A DNA stretch of 47,485 nt, taken from assembly GCA_947448865.1 (NCBI GenBank), contig CANFOW010000013.1, forward strand, positions 1-47,485, written 5' to 3'. This stretch comes from Actinomycetota bacterium. GTDB taxonomy: Bacteria > Actinomycetota > Actinomycetes > S36-B12 > UBA5976. The notes below the pieces were generated by a model that did not search any database, was not told the origin of the DNA, and was given only the letters and a program-made list of their open reading frames with translations. Position 1 is the stretch's first letter. Every line of letters starts with the position of its first letter. The position numbers and the translations under genes were made by a program. This document shows, one piece after another, positions 1 through 7,871 of this stretch.

Positions 1-453
1 GCCAGTGATGTGGAGTTAAAGGACTCGCTATGGTCGGACGGACCTGACCTCATTAAGCCAAATCAGCATGAATTAGCCAGCATTGTGGGACGAGAGCTGA
101 ACACAATCAATGAAGTAGTAGATGCTGCGCGCGAAATTATTGCAACAGGTGTCAAAACTATTGTGTGCAGTTTGGGTGCTGATGGTGCGCTGTACATAAC
201 CAAGGATGACGCTGTTCACGTAGAACCAGAGTTTCCCGTCAATGGTGTGCCCGTTGGCGCTGGCGATATTTTGCTAGCAACATTTTTAGCAGGTGGCGCA
301 AACAAAGATGCTCTTGCCAACGCTGTCTCCTGGTCTGCTGCATCCGTCGCACTTCCCGGTACTGCTATTCCGACTCCAGCGCAAGCTGCTGCTGTCAGTG
401 TCTTAGTGCACTCGAACCTTGATTCACATCGTGAACTTGTGGAGGTGAGTTGA
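1..453 (+). CDS. fruK: PfkB-family sugar kinase, probable 1-phosphofructokinase (C-terminal part)
   Basis: The reading frame is open at the first base of the window, so this is the 3' part of a gene that starts outside it. It ends with TGA at 451-453. The visible part contains the PfkB/ribokinase C-terminal signature: GAGD, with its catalytic aspartate, followed by a helix and an alanine-rich tail. The family phosphorylates sugars. Because the next three genes are fructose PTS components, ATP-dependent phosphorylation of fructose 1-phosphate to fructose 1,6-bisphosphate is the likely reaction; this is inferred from context because the substrate-binding half is missing. The stop overlaps the next start (TGATG), so translation is probably coupled. 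Confidence 0.8.
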   Translation, partial: ASDVELKDSLWSDGPDLIKPNQHELASIVGRELNTINEVVDAAREIIATGVKTIVCSLGADGALYITKDDAVHVEPEFPVNGVPVGAGDILLATFLAGGANKDALANAVSWSAASVALPGTAIPTPAQAAAVSVLVHSNLDSHRELVEVS

Positions 454-896
454 TGTCAGTGTTTTCTGCAGAGTTAGTTGATTTAGAACTCGAAGTCAGT
501 GACAAAGTCCAGGCAGTAACTCGTCTCGCCGAACTCGTTGTAAAAAGTGGTCGGGGTACCGACGTGAGTGCAATAGTTTCTGATGTTCTGGCACGTGACG
601 AAATAGGAACACCACAGGTTGAAGGCGTTGCAATTCCGCATGCTCGCACATCTGGTGTCCATACTGCGTGTGTTGCTGTTGGCCGAACTGCTACCGGTGT
701 CGTGTTTGATCCTGAAGAAGGACCGGCCGACACCATTTTTATGATTTTGGTTCCTGATTCGGCTGCGGATGAGCACATTGTGATTCTTTCCGGATTAGCT
801 CGCCGACTTATGGATCCAGACTTCACAGCTTTTTTACGTAACGCTGCGACAGCCGAAGAATTAGCGCACGTGCTTGGACAGGGAGATAACAACTAG
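453..896 (+). CDS. PTS fructose-specific EIIA component
   Basis: A 147-residue PTS EIIA type 2 (mannitol/fructose) domain. The residues VAIPHART contain the phospho-accepting histidine, which takes the phosphoryl group from HPr and passes it to EIIB. An in-frame TTG lies at 450, but ATG at 453 is preferred because GGAGGTGAG sits at 441-449 with normal spacing. The gene overlaps the kinase stop by one base, and its own TAG at 894-896 overlaps the GTG of the EIIB gene. EIIA is cytoplasmic. In many bacteria EIIA, EIIB and EIIC are fused in one FruA polypeptide; here they are three separate proteins. Confidence 0.92.
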   Translation: MSVFSAELVDLELEVSDKVQAVTRLAELVVKSGRGTDVSAIVSDVLARDEIGTPQVEGVAIPHARTSGVHTACVAVGRTATGVVFDPEEGPADTIFMILVPDSAADEHIVILSGLARRLMDPDFTAFLRNAATAEELAHVLGQGDNN

Positions 897-1207
897 TGAA
901 AATAATCGCGATTACATCATGTGCAACTGGAATTGCTCATACGTACATGGCTGCAGAAGCACTTGAACGTGCAGCTAAAGCTGCTGGACACGAAGTGTGG
1001 GTTGAGACTCAAGGAGCAGGTGGATACAAGCCACTGTCACCCGACCTCATTGCGCAAGCGGATGTTGTTATTTTCGCTAATGATGTCGGCATTCGTGACA
1101 AAGATCGTTTTAATGATTCGAAAATCGTGCAAAGCACGCCCAAGGCCGCAATCAAGGATGCAAAAGCTTTGATTACTCAGGCCGAAGAAATGGTTTCTGG
1201 AAGCTAA
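896..1207 (+). CDS. PTS fructose-specific EIIB component
   Basis: A 103-residue stand-alone fructose-type EIIB domain. The N-terminus KIIAITSCATGIAHTYMAA carries the phospho-cysteine (Cys9) in the classic CxTGxAHT loop. It receives phosphate from EIIA and transfers it to incoming fructose at EIIC, giving fructose 1-phosphate. The start is GTG at 896, overlapping the EIIA stop by one base, which implies coupled translation. A 63-nt spacer then separates it from EIIC. Confidence 0.93.
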   Translation: MKIIAITSCATGIAHTYMAAEALERAAKAAGHEVWVETQGAGGYKPLSPDLIAQADVVIFANDVGIRDKDRFNDSKIVQSTPKAAIKDAKALITQAEEMVSGS

Positions 1208-1270
1208 ACACTTACAGAAAAACGCATCCGCAACCCCGCGTGTGCGAACGCTCTAGGAAGGAAACAGCTC

Positions 1271-2335
1271 GTGAGTGCTGGTACAACCTTGCGCCAGTGG
1301 TTAATGACCGGTGTCAGTTACATGATCCCGTTCGTTGCTGCTGGTGGCATTCTTATTGCAATTGGATTCATGCTTCATGATCCAGTTGACGTCGTAAAGC
1401 CATCCCTTGGCGAAGCTCTAACAGCGAACAACGTTCCTGCTTTGATCTTCCGCCTTGGTGCAACTGCCTTTGGATTCTTGGTCCCTGTTCTCGCTGGTTT
1501 CATCGCCTACGCGATCGCAGACCGTCCAGGTCTAGTACCAGGCTTTGTTGCTGGCTCATTGTCCGGTTCCCTTGGCGCCGGCTACCTTGGTGGTCTCATT
1601 GGCGGTCTTATCGCTGGTGTTATCGCTAAGTGGATCGCAGATCAGAACGTTCCTAACGCTCTTCGCAGCATCATGCCGATTGTTGTGAACCCGCTGGTAA
1701 CGACTCTGCTCGTTGGCTTCATCATGCTCTACATCGTTGGTAAGCCAGTTGCTTCCGCGAACCAGAGCCTGACCAACTGGTTAGCAACAATGGGCACCGG
1801 CTCAGCAGTTGTTCTCGGTATCGTTCTTGGTCTCATGATGGCATTCGACATGGGTGGACCTGTTAACAAGGTTGCTTACACATTCGCTGCAGGTGGCCTC
1901 GCTAACGCTGCTGCTGGTGCAACAGATGCAAAGGAATTCGTTGTTATGGCTGCAGTTATGGCTGCTGGTATGACTCCACCTTTGGGTCTTGCACTTGCAA
2001 CTGTTGTTCGTCCAAAGCTCTTCACAGAGTCTGAGCGCGAAAACGGTAAAGCTGCTTGGGTACTTGGCGCATCATTCATCACTGAAGGCGCTATCCCATT
2101 CGCTGCTGCTGACCCACTGCGCGTTATCCCATCATTGATGGCTGGCTCAGCTGTAACTGGCGCATTGGTTATGGCGTTCAAGGACACCTTGCGTGCACCT
2201 CATGGTGGCGTTTGGGTTCTTCCACTTATCGGTGGAGTAGCAACTTACGTCGTAGCAATCGTTGTTGGCACCGTGGTAACTGCAGCTGCAGTTATCGGTG
2301 CTAAGAGCGCAGGCGCGAAATCCGCTGCTGCTTAA
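1271..2335 (+). CDS. PTS fructose-specific EIIC permease
   Basis: A 354-residue polytopic membrane protein, the transport channel of the fructose PTS. It has repeated Gly/Ala-rich hydrophobic helices and the family motif MGGPVNKVAYTF near residue 195, as well as the conserved segment ITEGAIPFAAADP near residue 270. The start is GTG at 1271 behind AGGAAGGAAAC. The protein begins directly with the first permease helix, confirming that no EIIB is fused. The gene is followed by a strong terminator hairpin, so it closes the fruK-EIIA-EIIB-EIIC transcription unit. Confidence 0.93.
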   Translation: MSAGTTLRQWLMTGVSYMIPFVAAGGILIAIGFMLHDPVDVVKPSLGEALTANNVPALIFRLGATAFGFLVPVLAGFIAYAIADRPGLVPGFVAGSLSGSLGAGYLGGLIGGLIAGVIAKWIADQNVPNALRSIMPIVVNPLVTTLLVGFIMLYIVGKPVASANQSLTNWLATMGTGSAVVLGIVLGLMMAFDMGGPVNKVAYTFAAGGLANAAAGATDAKEFVVMAAVMAAGMTPPLGLALATVVRPKLFTESERENGKAAWVLGASFITEGAIPFAAADPLRVIPSLMAGSAVTGALVMAFKDTLRAPHGGVWVLPLIGGVATYVVAIVVGTVVTAAAVIGAKSAGAKSAAA

Positions 2336-2342
2336 TTAGTTA

Positions 2343-2392
2343 AGCGCTACAGGTGCCCCATTGTCAGTGATGGTGATGGGGCACCTGCTTTA
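2343..2392 (+). terminator. Terminator after the fructose EIIC gene
   Basis: Arms CAGGTGCCCCA (2350-2360) and TGGGGCACCTG (2377-2387) are fully complementary over 11 bp around a 16-nt loop. A short CTTTAA follows, with a matching GCTTAA-type extension at the base. It separates EIIC from ptsH. Confidence 0.75.
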
Positions 2393-2433
2393 AGCAAAAA
2401 TTCATAAACCATTCTTACGAAAGTGAATACTCA

Positions 2434-2703
2434 ATGCCAAGTGCAATAGTTGTTGTCGCAAGCAAAGTGGGATTGCACGCTCGACCTGCTTCGTTACTTA
2501 TCAAGGCAGCTGCAGCTGCAGGCGTGCCAGTAACTATTGGACGAGTTGGCGAAAAAGCGGTGAACGCCGCAAGCATGCTTTCTGTGCTCGCTCTTGGGGC
2601 AAAACATGGTGAGTCTGTCGAAATTACAGTGAGTGACTCAGAAAATGCAGATATTGTTCTCGCTCAGTTGGTTGAGATTGTGTCCACCGATCATGACGAG
2701 TAG
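2434..2703 (+). CDS. ptsH: Phosphocarrier protein HPr
   Basis: An 89-residue HPr. The active-site segment GLHARPAS places the phospho-histidine at residue 15. The region NAASMLSVLALG holds Ser47, equivalent to the regulatory Ser46 of Gram-positive HPr, but whether an HPr kinase exists here is unknown. HPr shuttles phosphate from Enzyme I to EIIA. The gene lies 3 nt upstream of ptsI. It is separated from the fructose genes by a terminator, so it probably has its own promoter in the short gap 2393-2433, where no clear promoter or strong ribosome binding site was identified. Confidence 0.95.
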   Translation: MPSAIVVVASKVGLHARPASLLIKAAAAAGVPVTIGRVGEKAVNAASMLSVLALGAKHGESVEITVSDSENADIVLAQLVEIVSTDHDE

Positions 2704-2706
2704 GAC

Positions 2707-4347
2707 ATGACACTTTCTGGAATAGGTGTGTCACCTGGCGTTGTTGTTGGTCAGATACATCGCATTAAGCACGCTGTTATTGATACTCCAGTACCTGCAT
2801 CACCGCGCGAAGTATTTGCCGCACTTGATGCAGTCGCGACCGATTTAGAACATGCTTCGCAAACTGTGAGTTTGGACGTCGCTCGTGAAGTGCTCGGCGC
2901 ACAAGCAATGATTGCTCGAGATCCTGCGTTGGTCGAAGCTATCGGTGCCAGATTGCTCGATGACATTACCTATCCAGATGTTCGTGACGCAATCACTGAA
3001 GCTTTTTCCGGATTCCGAGATGCACTGCTTTCTATCGGAGGCTACTTTGCCGAGCGCGTAGCAGACCTTGATGAAATTAAAGATCGTTCCATTGCCAAAC
3101 TTTCGGGAGCCGACTCGCACATAGCGAGCCTGAAGACACCAAGCATTGTGATCGCTTCCGATCTCACGCCGGCTGATACAGCTGCGCTTGACCTTAACTT
3201 TGCACTTGCACTTGTTGTTGAAAAAGGTGGACCTACGAGTCACACCGCCATTGTGGCTCGCGGCCTTGGAATCCCAGCAATTGTTGGCTGCTCCAACATT
3301 CTTACGGTGGATGATTCAGCACAACTTCTTGTTGATGGACGTGAAGGAACAGTCATCGTGAATCCAAGCGATGATGACTTCGCCTCTCGTCATACTCGCG
3401 AATCTGCGTTGCGCGCTCGGGCTGCTGCAGTGTCTGGGCCGGGCAGACTTTCTGACGGCACACCCATACCTCTCATGGCCAATGCTGGCAACGAACAAGA
3501 TGCCATCGCTGGAGTAGCAGCGGGCGCCGAAGGCATTGGTTTATTTCGCACCGAATTACTTTTTCTAGATCGCCAAACTGAGCCCAGCGTGGACGACCAA
3601 GTTGCTTTGTACTTGCGAGTATTCGAAGCGATGGCGGGTCGGAAAGTTATTTTGCGAACTCTAGATGCGGGAAGCGACAAGCCTGTTCCATTCTTGAATG
3701 CAGTGACGGAAGAAAATCCCGCACTTGGGGTGCGAGGCTGGAGACTGACCCGAATCGCAAATGAGGTTCTCGAACGCCAGCTCGAAGCCGTGGGCATCGC
3801 TGCACAACAAACGCAAGCCGATGTGTGGGTTATGGCTCCAATGATAGATACTGCGCAAGAGGCCGCAGAATTCGCTAACCGAGCACGTGCTCATGGCATT
3901 AAACATGTTGGCGTCATGATTGAAACTCCGGCGGCGGCGTTGCTTGCTGACAAAGTTATTGCCGAAGTTGATTTTGCGAGTTTGGGAACAAATGACCTCA
4001 CGCAATACGTGATGGCAGCTGATCGCCTTGATTCACGCCTAAGCGACCTCACGTCTACTTGGCATCCGGCGGTACTTCGCGCTATCCACACCGCAGCGAC
4101 AAGTGCAACTAATCTGTCTGCACCGATCGGAGTGTGCGGCGAGTCTGCCTCAAATCCGCAACTTGCTGCAATCTTGGTTGGTCTTGGTGTGACAAGTTTG
4201 TCGATGGCACCTTCGGCAATTTCTGAAGTGCGGGGGTATCTTGCGGGCCTTGATCGAGCAACATGCGTTCATGCAGCATCACTTGTGTTGAATGCATCAT
4301 CTGCCCAGGAAGCCAAAGACATCGCCAGCAAAATACTTGGTGACTAG
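2707..4347 (+). CDS. ptsI: PTS Enzyme I (phosphoenolpyruvate-protein phosphotransferase)
   Basis: A 546-residue Enzyme I that transfers phosphate from phosphoenolpyruvate to HPr. The N-terminal half carries the swivelling phospho-histidine domain with GGPTSHTAIVARG (His179). The C-terminal TIM barrel has GIGLFRTE, LGTNDLTQY and the active cysteine in GVCGES (Cys477). Length and domain order are normal. The start at 2707 lies 3 nt after ptsH, so the two genes form an operon. Its stop TAG shares the palindrome CTAG (4344-4347) with the stop of the converging gene, so no terminator fits between them. Confidence 0.95.
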   Translation: MTLSGIGVSPGVVVGQIHRIKHAVIDTPVPASPREVFAALDAVATDLEHASQTVSLDVAREVLGAQAMIARDPALVEAIGARLLDDITYPDVRDAITEAFSGFRDALLSIGGYFAERVADLDEIKDRSIAKLSGADSHIASLKTPSIVIASDLTPADTAALDLNFALALVVEKGGPTSHTAIVARGLGIPAIVGCSNILTVDDSAQLLVDGREGTVIVNPSDDDFASRHTRESALRARAAAVSGPGRLSDGTPIPLMANAGNEQDAIAGVAAGAEGIGLFRTELLFLDRQTEPSVDDQVALYLRVFEAMAGRKVILRTLDAGSDKPVPFLNAVTEENPALGVRGWRLTRIANEVLERQLEAVGIAAQQTQADVWVMAPMIDTAQEAAEFANRARAHGIKHVGVMIETPAAALLADKVIAEVDFASLGTNDLTQYVMAADRLDSRLSDLTSTWHPAVLRAIHTAATSATNLSAPIGVCGESASNPQLAAILVGLGVTSLSMAPSAISEVRGYLAGLDRATCVHAASLVLNASSAQEAKDIASKILGD

Positions 4348-5435
4348 CTCAACGAATTAGCTGCGCTACCTTCGGTGCTCAGTAACACAATCACGCTATT
4401 TTTGTTAAGTCCGAGAACTGCGCGGGCATCACTGTGTTCCAAGGCGCAGCGCACTCCGGCCAGCGTTGCTGCGCCGCATGGTCCCGCATCAATTCCAAGC
4501 TCAGCAAAGGTTTTCAGCGCCAAACGCGTATCGTCATCGTTCACAGCGACAGCAGCATCAACGCCATCACGATGCACAGGCCACGAGTCACTTGAGGGTG
4601 TTCCACAATTCATTCCCGACATAATCGTGACACCAGTATCCACTGAGGTGAGCTCACCATTTTGTAGCGAAACTAAAACACAGGCTGCAACAGTTGGTTC
4701 AACAGATAAGACAACCGGTCGCGCATTGCCATTACCGCGATAATGCGCTGTGACGGAATGAAGAAACGACCCAACGCCGACTGGGACTGCGACGAGATCA
4801 ACGGGAGCACTACCCATGACGCGTAATTGTTCGTCAACTTCCACACACATGGTTGCATAGCCATCAATAATCCACTGCGGGATATCTTCATAACCTGGCC
4901 AAGACATATCTTGAATGTGACTGCCATTGGTAACTGATGTAGTTATCTCTCGAGCTCGAGATACCGCCTCGTCATAATTCCCATCAATGACTTCAACAAT
5001 CGCACCTTCACTGCGAACGTTTGCAATCGCGAGTTCACTTACTCCGCGAGGAATCACGATGTAGCAATCAAGTTCAAGTAATCGCGCCATATGTGCAACG
5101 GCACGACCATGGTTGCCGTCTGTGGCAGCTACAAGTGTTGGTGGATTACTGCGATCAATTCTGCTGGCTATCTCAAGCAGTGAAGCAGGAGTGTCACCGT
5201 CGGTCAGTGCTCGTGCTACGGCCCACGAGGCGCCTAAGATTTTAAATGCGCTGAGGTCCAAGCGCTCAGACTCATCTTTTACGAAAACGCGACCTACCTG
5301 TAATTCAGCAGCAAGCGCTGGAGCTTCAATAAGTGGTGTTGGCGCGTAATTGTTCAAACTTTGATGAAACACCGCGACTGCATGCGATGACGGTTCTGCT
5401 GTCCATGCTCGAGCATCAGGATTCGAGTACCACAC
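4344..5435 (-). CDS. Diaminopropionate ammonia-lyase-like PLP enzyme
   Basis: A fold-type II PLP enzyme related to diaminopropionate ammonia-lyase and threonine dehydratase, which eliminate ammonia from hydroxy- or amino-substituted amino acids to give 2-oxoacids. Diagnostic segments are FHQSLNNYAPTPL, KDESERLDLSAFKILGA (Schiff-base lysine about residue 65), ATDGNHGRAVA, and GVGSF in the PLP phosphate region. The frame is open to an ATG at 5474, but that codon lies inside the loop of a terminator hairpin and lacks an SD. GTG at 5435 is preferred: TACACT ends 7 nt upstream, fitting a leaderless transcript, and family proteins begin near the YSNP segment. The predicted length is 363 residues. 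The exact substrate is not proved. Confidence 0.75.
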   Translation of the reverse strand: MWYSNPDARAWTAEPSSHAVAVFHQSLNNYAPTPLIEAPALAAELQVGRVFVKDESERLDLSAFKILGASWAVARALTDGDTPASLLEIASRIDRSNPPTLVAATDGNHGRAVAHMARLLELDCYIVIPRGVSELAIANVRSEGAIVEVIDGNYDEAVSRAREITTSVTNGSHIQDMSWPGYEDIPQWIIDGYATMCVEVDEQLRVMGSAPVDLVAVPVGVGSFLHSVTAHYRGNGNARPVVLSVEPTVAACVLVSLQNGELTSVDTGVTIMSGMNCGTPSSDSWPVHRDGVDAAVAVNDDDTRLALKTFAELGIDAGPCGAATLAGVRCALEHSDARAVLGLNKNSVIVLLSTEGSAANSLS

Positions 5436-5442
5436 GTGAATA

Positions 5443-5448
5443 AGTGTA
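5443..5448 (-). promoter_or_regulatory. -10 hexamer TACACT for the diaminopropionate-lyase-like gene
   Basis: On the reverse strand TACACT is followed by 7 nt and then GTG (5435). The same hexamer precedes the TetR gene's GTG at 33092 by 6 nt. It sits just beyond the upstream terminator, so the gene is probably transcribed on its own as a leaderless mRNA. Confidence 0.5.
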
Positions 5449-5457
5449 GGTGACAAT

Positions 5458-5493
5458 AGAAAAGCCGAACTCATTCAAGAGTCCGGCTTTTCT
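5458..5493 (-). terminator. Terminator after the inositol-phosphate synthase gene
   Basis: AGAAAAGCCG (5458-5467) pairs perfectly with CGGCTTTTCT (5484-5493). After one mismatch the helix continues through an ACTC/GAGT inner stem. On the reverse strand the descending arm ends in a T-rich run, as expected for intrinsic termination 12 nt after the ino1 stop. Confidence 0.75.
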
Positions 5494-5504
5494 ATTAAGG
5501 AGTC

Positions 5505-6584
5505 TTAGACGCTTGTCTTACCTGCAATGAAGTCTTCCACTTCGTTCTTGCACTTTGTGTCGTCGTACTGAACTGGTGGGCTCTTCATGAAGTAGCTCGA
5601 CGCGGAAAGAATTGGTCCACCGATTCCGCGATCCTTTGCAATCTTGCAAGCACGAATTGCATCGATGATGACGCCAGCTGAGTTAGGTGAATCCCATACT
5701 TCGAGCTTGTATTCCAGGCTCAATGGGACATCTCCGAACGCACGACCTTCGAGGCGCACGAATGCCCACTTGCGGTCGTCAAGCCATGCAACATAGTCGC
5801 TAGGACCAATGTGCACATTGCGATCCGCAATTTCATCACGTAGCTGCGAGGTCACGGATTGGGTCTTGGAAATCTTCTTGGATTCCAAACGCTCGCGTTC
5901 CAACATGTTCATGAAGTCCATGTTTCCGCCAACATTGAGTTGGTAGGTGCGATCGACAGTTACGCCGCGATCTTCGAAAAGCTTTGCAAGAACGCGGTGT
6001 GTGATAGTCGCACCAACCTGGCTCTTGATGTCATCGCCAACGATTGGCACGCCTGCATCGGCGAACTTGGCAGCCCATTCTGGATTGCTTGCAATGAAGA
6101 CTGGGAGTGCATTGACGAAGCCAACACCAGCATCAATTGCGCACTGTGCGTAGTACTTGGCAGCATGCTCGGAACCAACTGGCAAGTAGCACACCATGAC
6201 ATCGACCTTGCGGTCTTTGAGAGTTTGCACGATGTCAGCGGCTTCTTCGTCCGATTCAACGATTGTTTGGCTGTAGTACTTACCTAGGCCATCAAGAGTC
6301 ACACCACGTTGCACGGCAACGTCGTATGGCGGAACATCACTGAACTTGATGGTGTTGTTTTCGCTAGCAAAGATTGCGGCAGACAAATCCTGACCAACCT
6401 TCTTAGCATCAACATCAAATGCTGCAACGAACTTCACGTCGCGTACGTGGTACGGACCGAACTGAACGTGCATCAATCCTGGGACGGAAGCGTCGGGATT
6501 TGCATCTTTGTAGTACTCGATACCTTGTACCAGTGACGAGGCACAGTTACCTACGCCCACGATAGCTACTCTTACTTCACTCAC
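5505..6584 (-). CDS. ino1: Inositol-3-phosphate synthase
   Basis: A 359-residue actinobacterial-type myo-inositol-1(3)-phosphate synthase that converts glucose 6-phosphate to inositol 3-phosphate using NAD. The product feeds phosphatidylinositol and, in many actinobacteria, mycothiol. The N-terminal Rossmann segment is [27 protein letters not shown] and LNVGGNMDF are family motifs. The frame extends upstream, but GTG at 6584 is chosen because AAGGAGTC lies 6 nt upstream and because homologues start with a short SEVRVAIVG-like sequence. It lies 40 nt downstream of padR in the same direction, the same pair as Rv0046c-Rv0047c in M. tuberculosis, and ends at a strong terminator. Confidence 0.93.
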   Translation of the reverse strand: MSEVRVAIVGVGNCASSLVQGIEYYKDANPDASVPGLMHVQFGPYHVRDVKFVAAFDVDAKKVGQDLSAAIFASENNTIKFSDVPPYDVAVQRGVTLDGLGKYYSQTIVESDEEAADIVQTLKDRKVDVMVCYLPVGSEHAAKYYAQCAIDAGVGFVNALPVFIASNPEWAAKFADAGVPIVGDDIKSQVGATITHRVLAKLFEDRGVTVDRTYQLNVGGNMDFMNMLERERLESKKISKTQSVTSQLRDEIADRNVHIGPSDYVAWLDDRKWAFVRLEGRAFGDVPLSLEYKLEVWDSPNSAGVIIDAIRACKIAKDRGIGGPILSASSYFMKSPPVQYDDTKCKNEVEDFIAGKTSV

Positions 6585-6624
6585 TTTTCGACTCCTTGTT
6601 GACAGTGAACTGCTTGCAAAACTT

Positions 6625-7251
6625 TTATTCGTTACTTGCGCTGATCTTTGGTCGGCCGGTACGCGGATTGACAATGCCACGGGTGGGTGAGGCGTTAGTT
6701 GCCATCCCACCTGCTTCTTCACGCGAGATCAGTTCGCCGAGCCAAGCAACTTCACGTTCGAGTGCATCGAGTCCGTGCTGTTGTAGTTCCAGCGTGTAAG
6801 CATCGAGTCGCTCGCGACCCTTTACTAGATTGGTGCGCATTTGATCGAGACGATCTTCAAGTCGACGACGACGTCCTTGCAAAATGTGCAAGCGCGTATC
6901 CGCAGCTGTTTGTCCAAACAGTGCAATGCGCACTGCAAAGATTTCGTCTTCCCATGAACCTGAGCCATCATCGGCAACAAGCGAATTAAAGTACTCAACA
7001 CCTTCTGGCGTAAGCGCATAAACAATGCGATTGCGCTTGGGATATACCGCGTTAGGACTGACATCCTGTTCAGCGATGAATCCACGAGTGACAAGTGACT
7101 TCAATGTGGGATAAAGCGCACCGTATGAAATTGTGGTGAACAGTCCGAGCACAGAGACCAGACGTTTGCGTAACTCGTAACCGTGTTGCGGACTCTCAGT
7201 GAGAACCCCAAGCACTGCTAATTCGAGCGCTGCTGAGCGTTTGGCTGCCAT
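6625..7251 (-). CDS. PadR-family transcriptional regulator
   Basis: A 208-residue PadR regulator. The N-terminal winged helix covers residues 5-85 ([23 protein letters not shown], then [12 protein letters not shown]), and the C-terminal helical domain is used for dimerisation. ATG at 7251 is chosen over an upstream in-frame codon at 7272 because GGAGGTGT directly precedes it and homologues start [12 protein letters not shown]-like. A 30-bp palindrome overlaps the region just upstream of the ribosome binding site, suggesting autorepression. It is transcribed into ino1, so it may control inositol synthesis, but its ligand is unknown. Confidence 0.92.
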   Translation of the reverse strand: MAAKRSAALELAVLGVLTESPQHGYELRKRLVSVLGLFTTISYGALYPTLKSLVTRGFIAEQDVSPNAVYPKRNRIVYALTPEGVEYFNSLVADDGSGSWEDEIFAVRIALFGQTAADTRLHILQGRRRRLEDRLDQMRTNLVKGRERLDAYTLELQQHGLDALEREVAWLGELISREEAGGMATNASPTRGIVNPRTGRPKISASNE

Positions 7252-7264
7252 GACACCTCCTGTG

Positions 7265-7294
7265 TGTATCAAAATGATACATCATTTCGATACA
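7265..7294. promoter_or_regulatory. 30-bp near-perfect palindrome, probable PadR operator
   Basis: Arms TGTATCAAAATGAT (7265-7278) and ATCATTTCGATACA (7281-7294) are inverted copies with one mismatched pair, around a central AC. Smaller internal palindrome: GTATCA-AAA-TGATAC at 7266-7280. It lies between the divergent padR and DUF5318 genes, immediately upstream of the padR ribosome binding site. Assignment to PadR is by position. Confidence 0.65.
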
Positions 7295-7345
7295 TCAAAA
7301 AAACCTATCGAAAAACACTAAAAATCAAGGCTTTCCCAGAGGCAA

Positions 7346-7351
7346 TAGGCT
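7346..7351 (+). promoter_or_regulatory. -10 hexamer TAGGCT for a leaderless DUF5318 transcript
   Basis: TAGGCT is followed by TGTCGC and the ATG at 7358. Exactly the same 15 bases, hexamer through ATG, occur at the serS start (47151-47165), which supports a functional promoter-start arrangement rather than chance. Confidence 0.55.
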
Positions 7352-7357
7352 TGTCGC

Positions 7358-7867
7358 ATGGCACAATCCCGCAATATGGGCTCAATTCAGGGCGCCAGAC
7401 TCGGTCCAGGTGGGTCCGAGCCGCCGCGGCAACTGCCTCATCCGGCTGAGGTCGTAGCAGATCCTGCCCGACCTAGGCATGTTTTGGATTACGCCTTAGC
7501 TCGTCGACACGTGCTCGAGTCCATTAAGTCAGATGCTTTGTTGCGTGAACAGGTTTGTGATGCAGACCCGTATTTATTGCGTGCCGCTAAACATCACGGT
7601 GAACGCACTGAACGTGCCTGCCCTTTGTGTCGCCGAGGATCACTCGTGCACGTGATCTATACGTATGGTGATGATTTGGGTTACTACGCAGGGAGGGTGC
7701 GTGGATCTTCAGAGTTGCCGGAGATGGCGCACGAGTACGGCCACTTTCGCGTGTATGTCGTCGAAGTGTGCCAAGAGTGTGGTTGGAATCATTTACATCT
7801 CTCGTACGTTCTAGGTGACGGCACACCACGCACACCACCCCGTAAACCCCGAGATGTGTTGGAATAG
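7358..7867 (+). CDS. DUF5318 conserved actinobacterial protein
   Basis: A 169-residue protein of the DUF5318 family (Rv0049-like), function unknown. It has a disordered N-terminus, then ALARRHVLESIKSD, and two cysteine pairs, CPLC near residue 88 and CQEC near residue 139, that could bind one zinc ion as a ribbon. The start at ATG 7358 is supported by TAGGCT 6 nt upstream (leaderless); start codons nearer the conserved block are possible. It lies between padR-ino1 and ponA as in mycobacteria and ends 4 nt before ponA, so the two are probably co-transcribed. That position suggests a link to envelope growth, but nothing more specific. Confidence 0.8.
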   Translation: MAQSRNMGSIQGARLGPGGSEPPRQLPHPAEVVADPARPRHVLDYALARRHVLESIKSDALLREQVCDADPYLLRAAKHHGERTERACPLCRRGSLVHVIYTYGDDLGYYAGRVRGSSELPEMAHEYGHFRVYVVEVCQECGWNHLHLSYVLGDGTPRTPPRKPRDVLE

Positions 7868-7871
7868 GTAA

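Noticed and set aside
2751-2966. Antisense open frames within ptsI, rpsF, pknB and other genes
   Set aside because: They lack start signals and protein-like composition, and lie opposite well-identified conserved genes.
6585-6722. Upstream extension of inositol-phosphate synthase
   Set aside because: It overlaps padR and lies upstream of a strong Shine-Dalgarno for GTG 6584.
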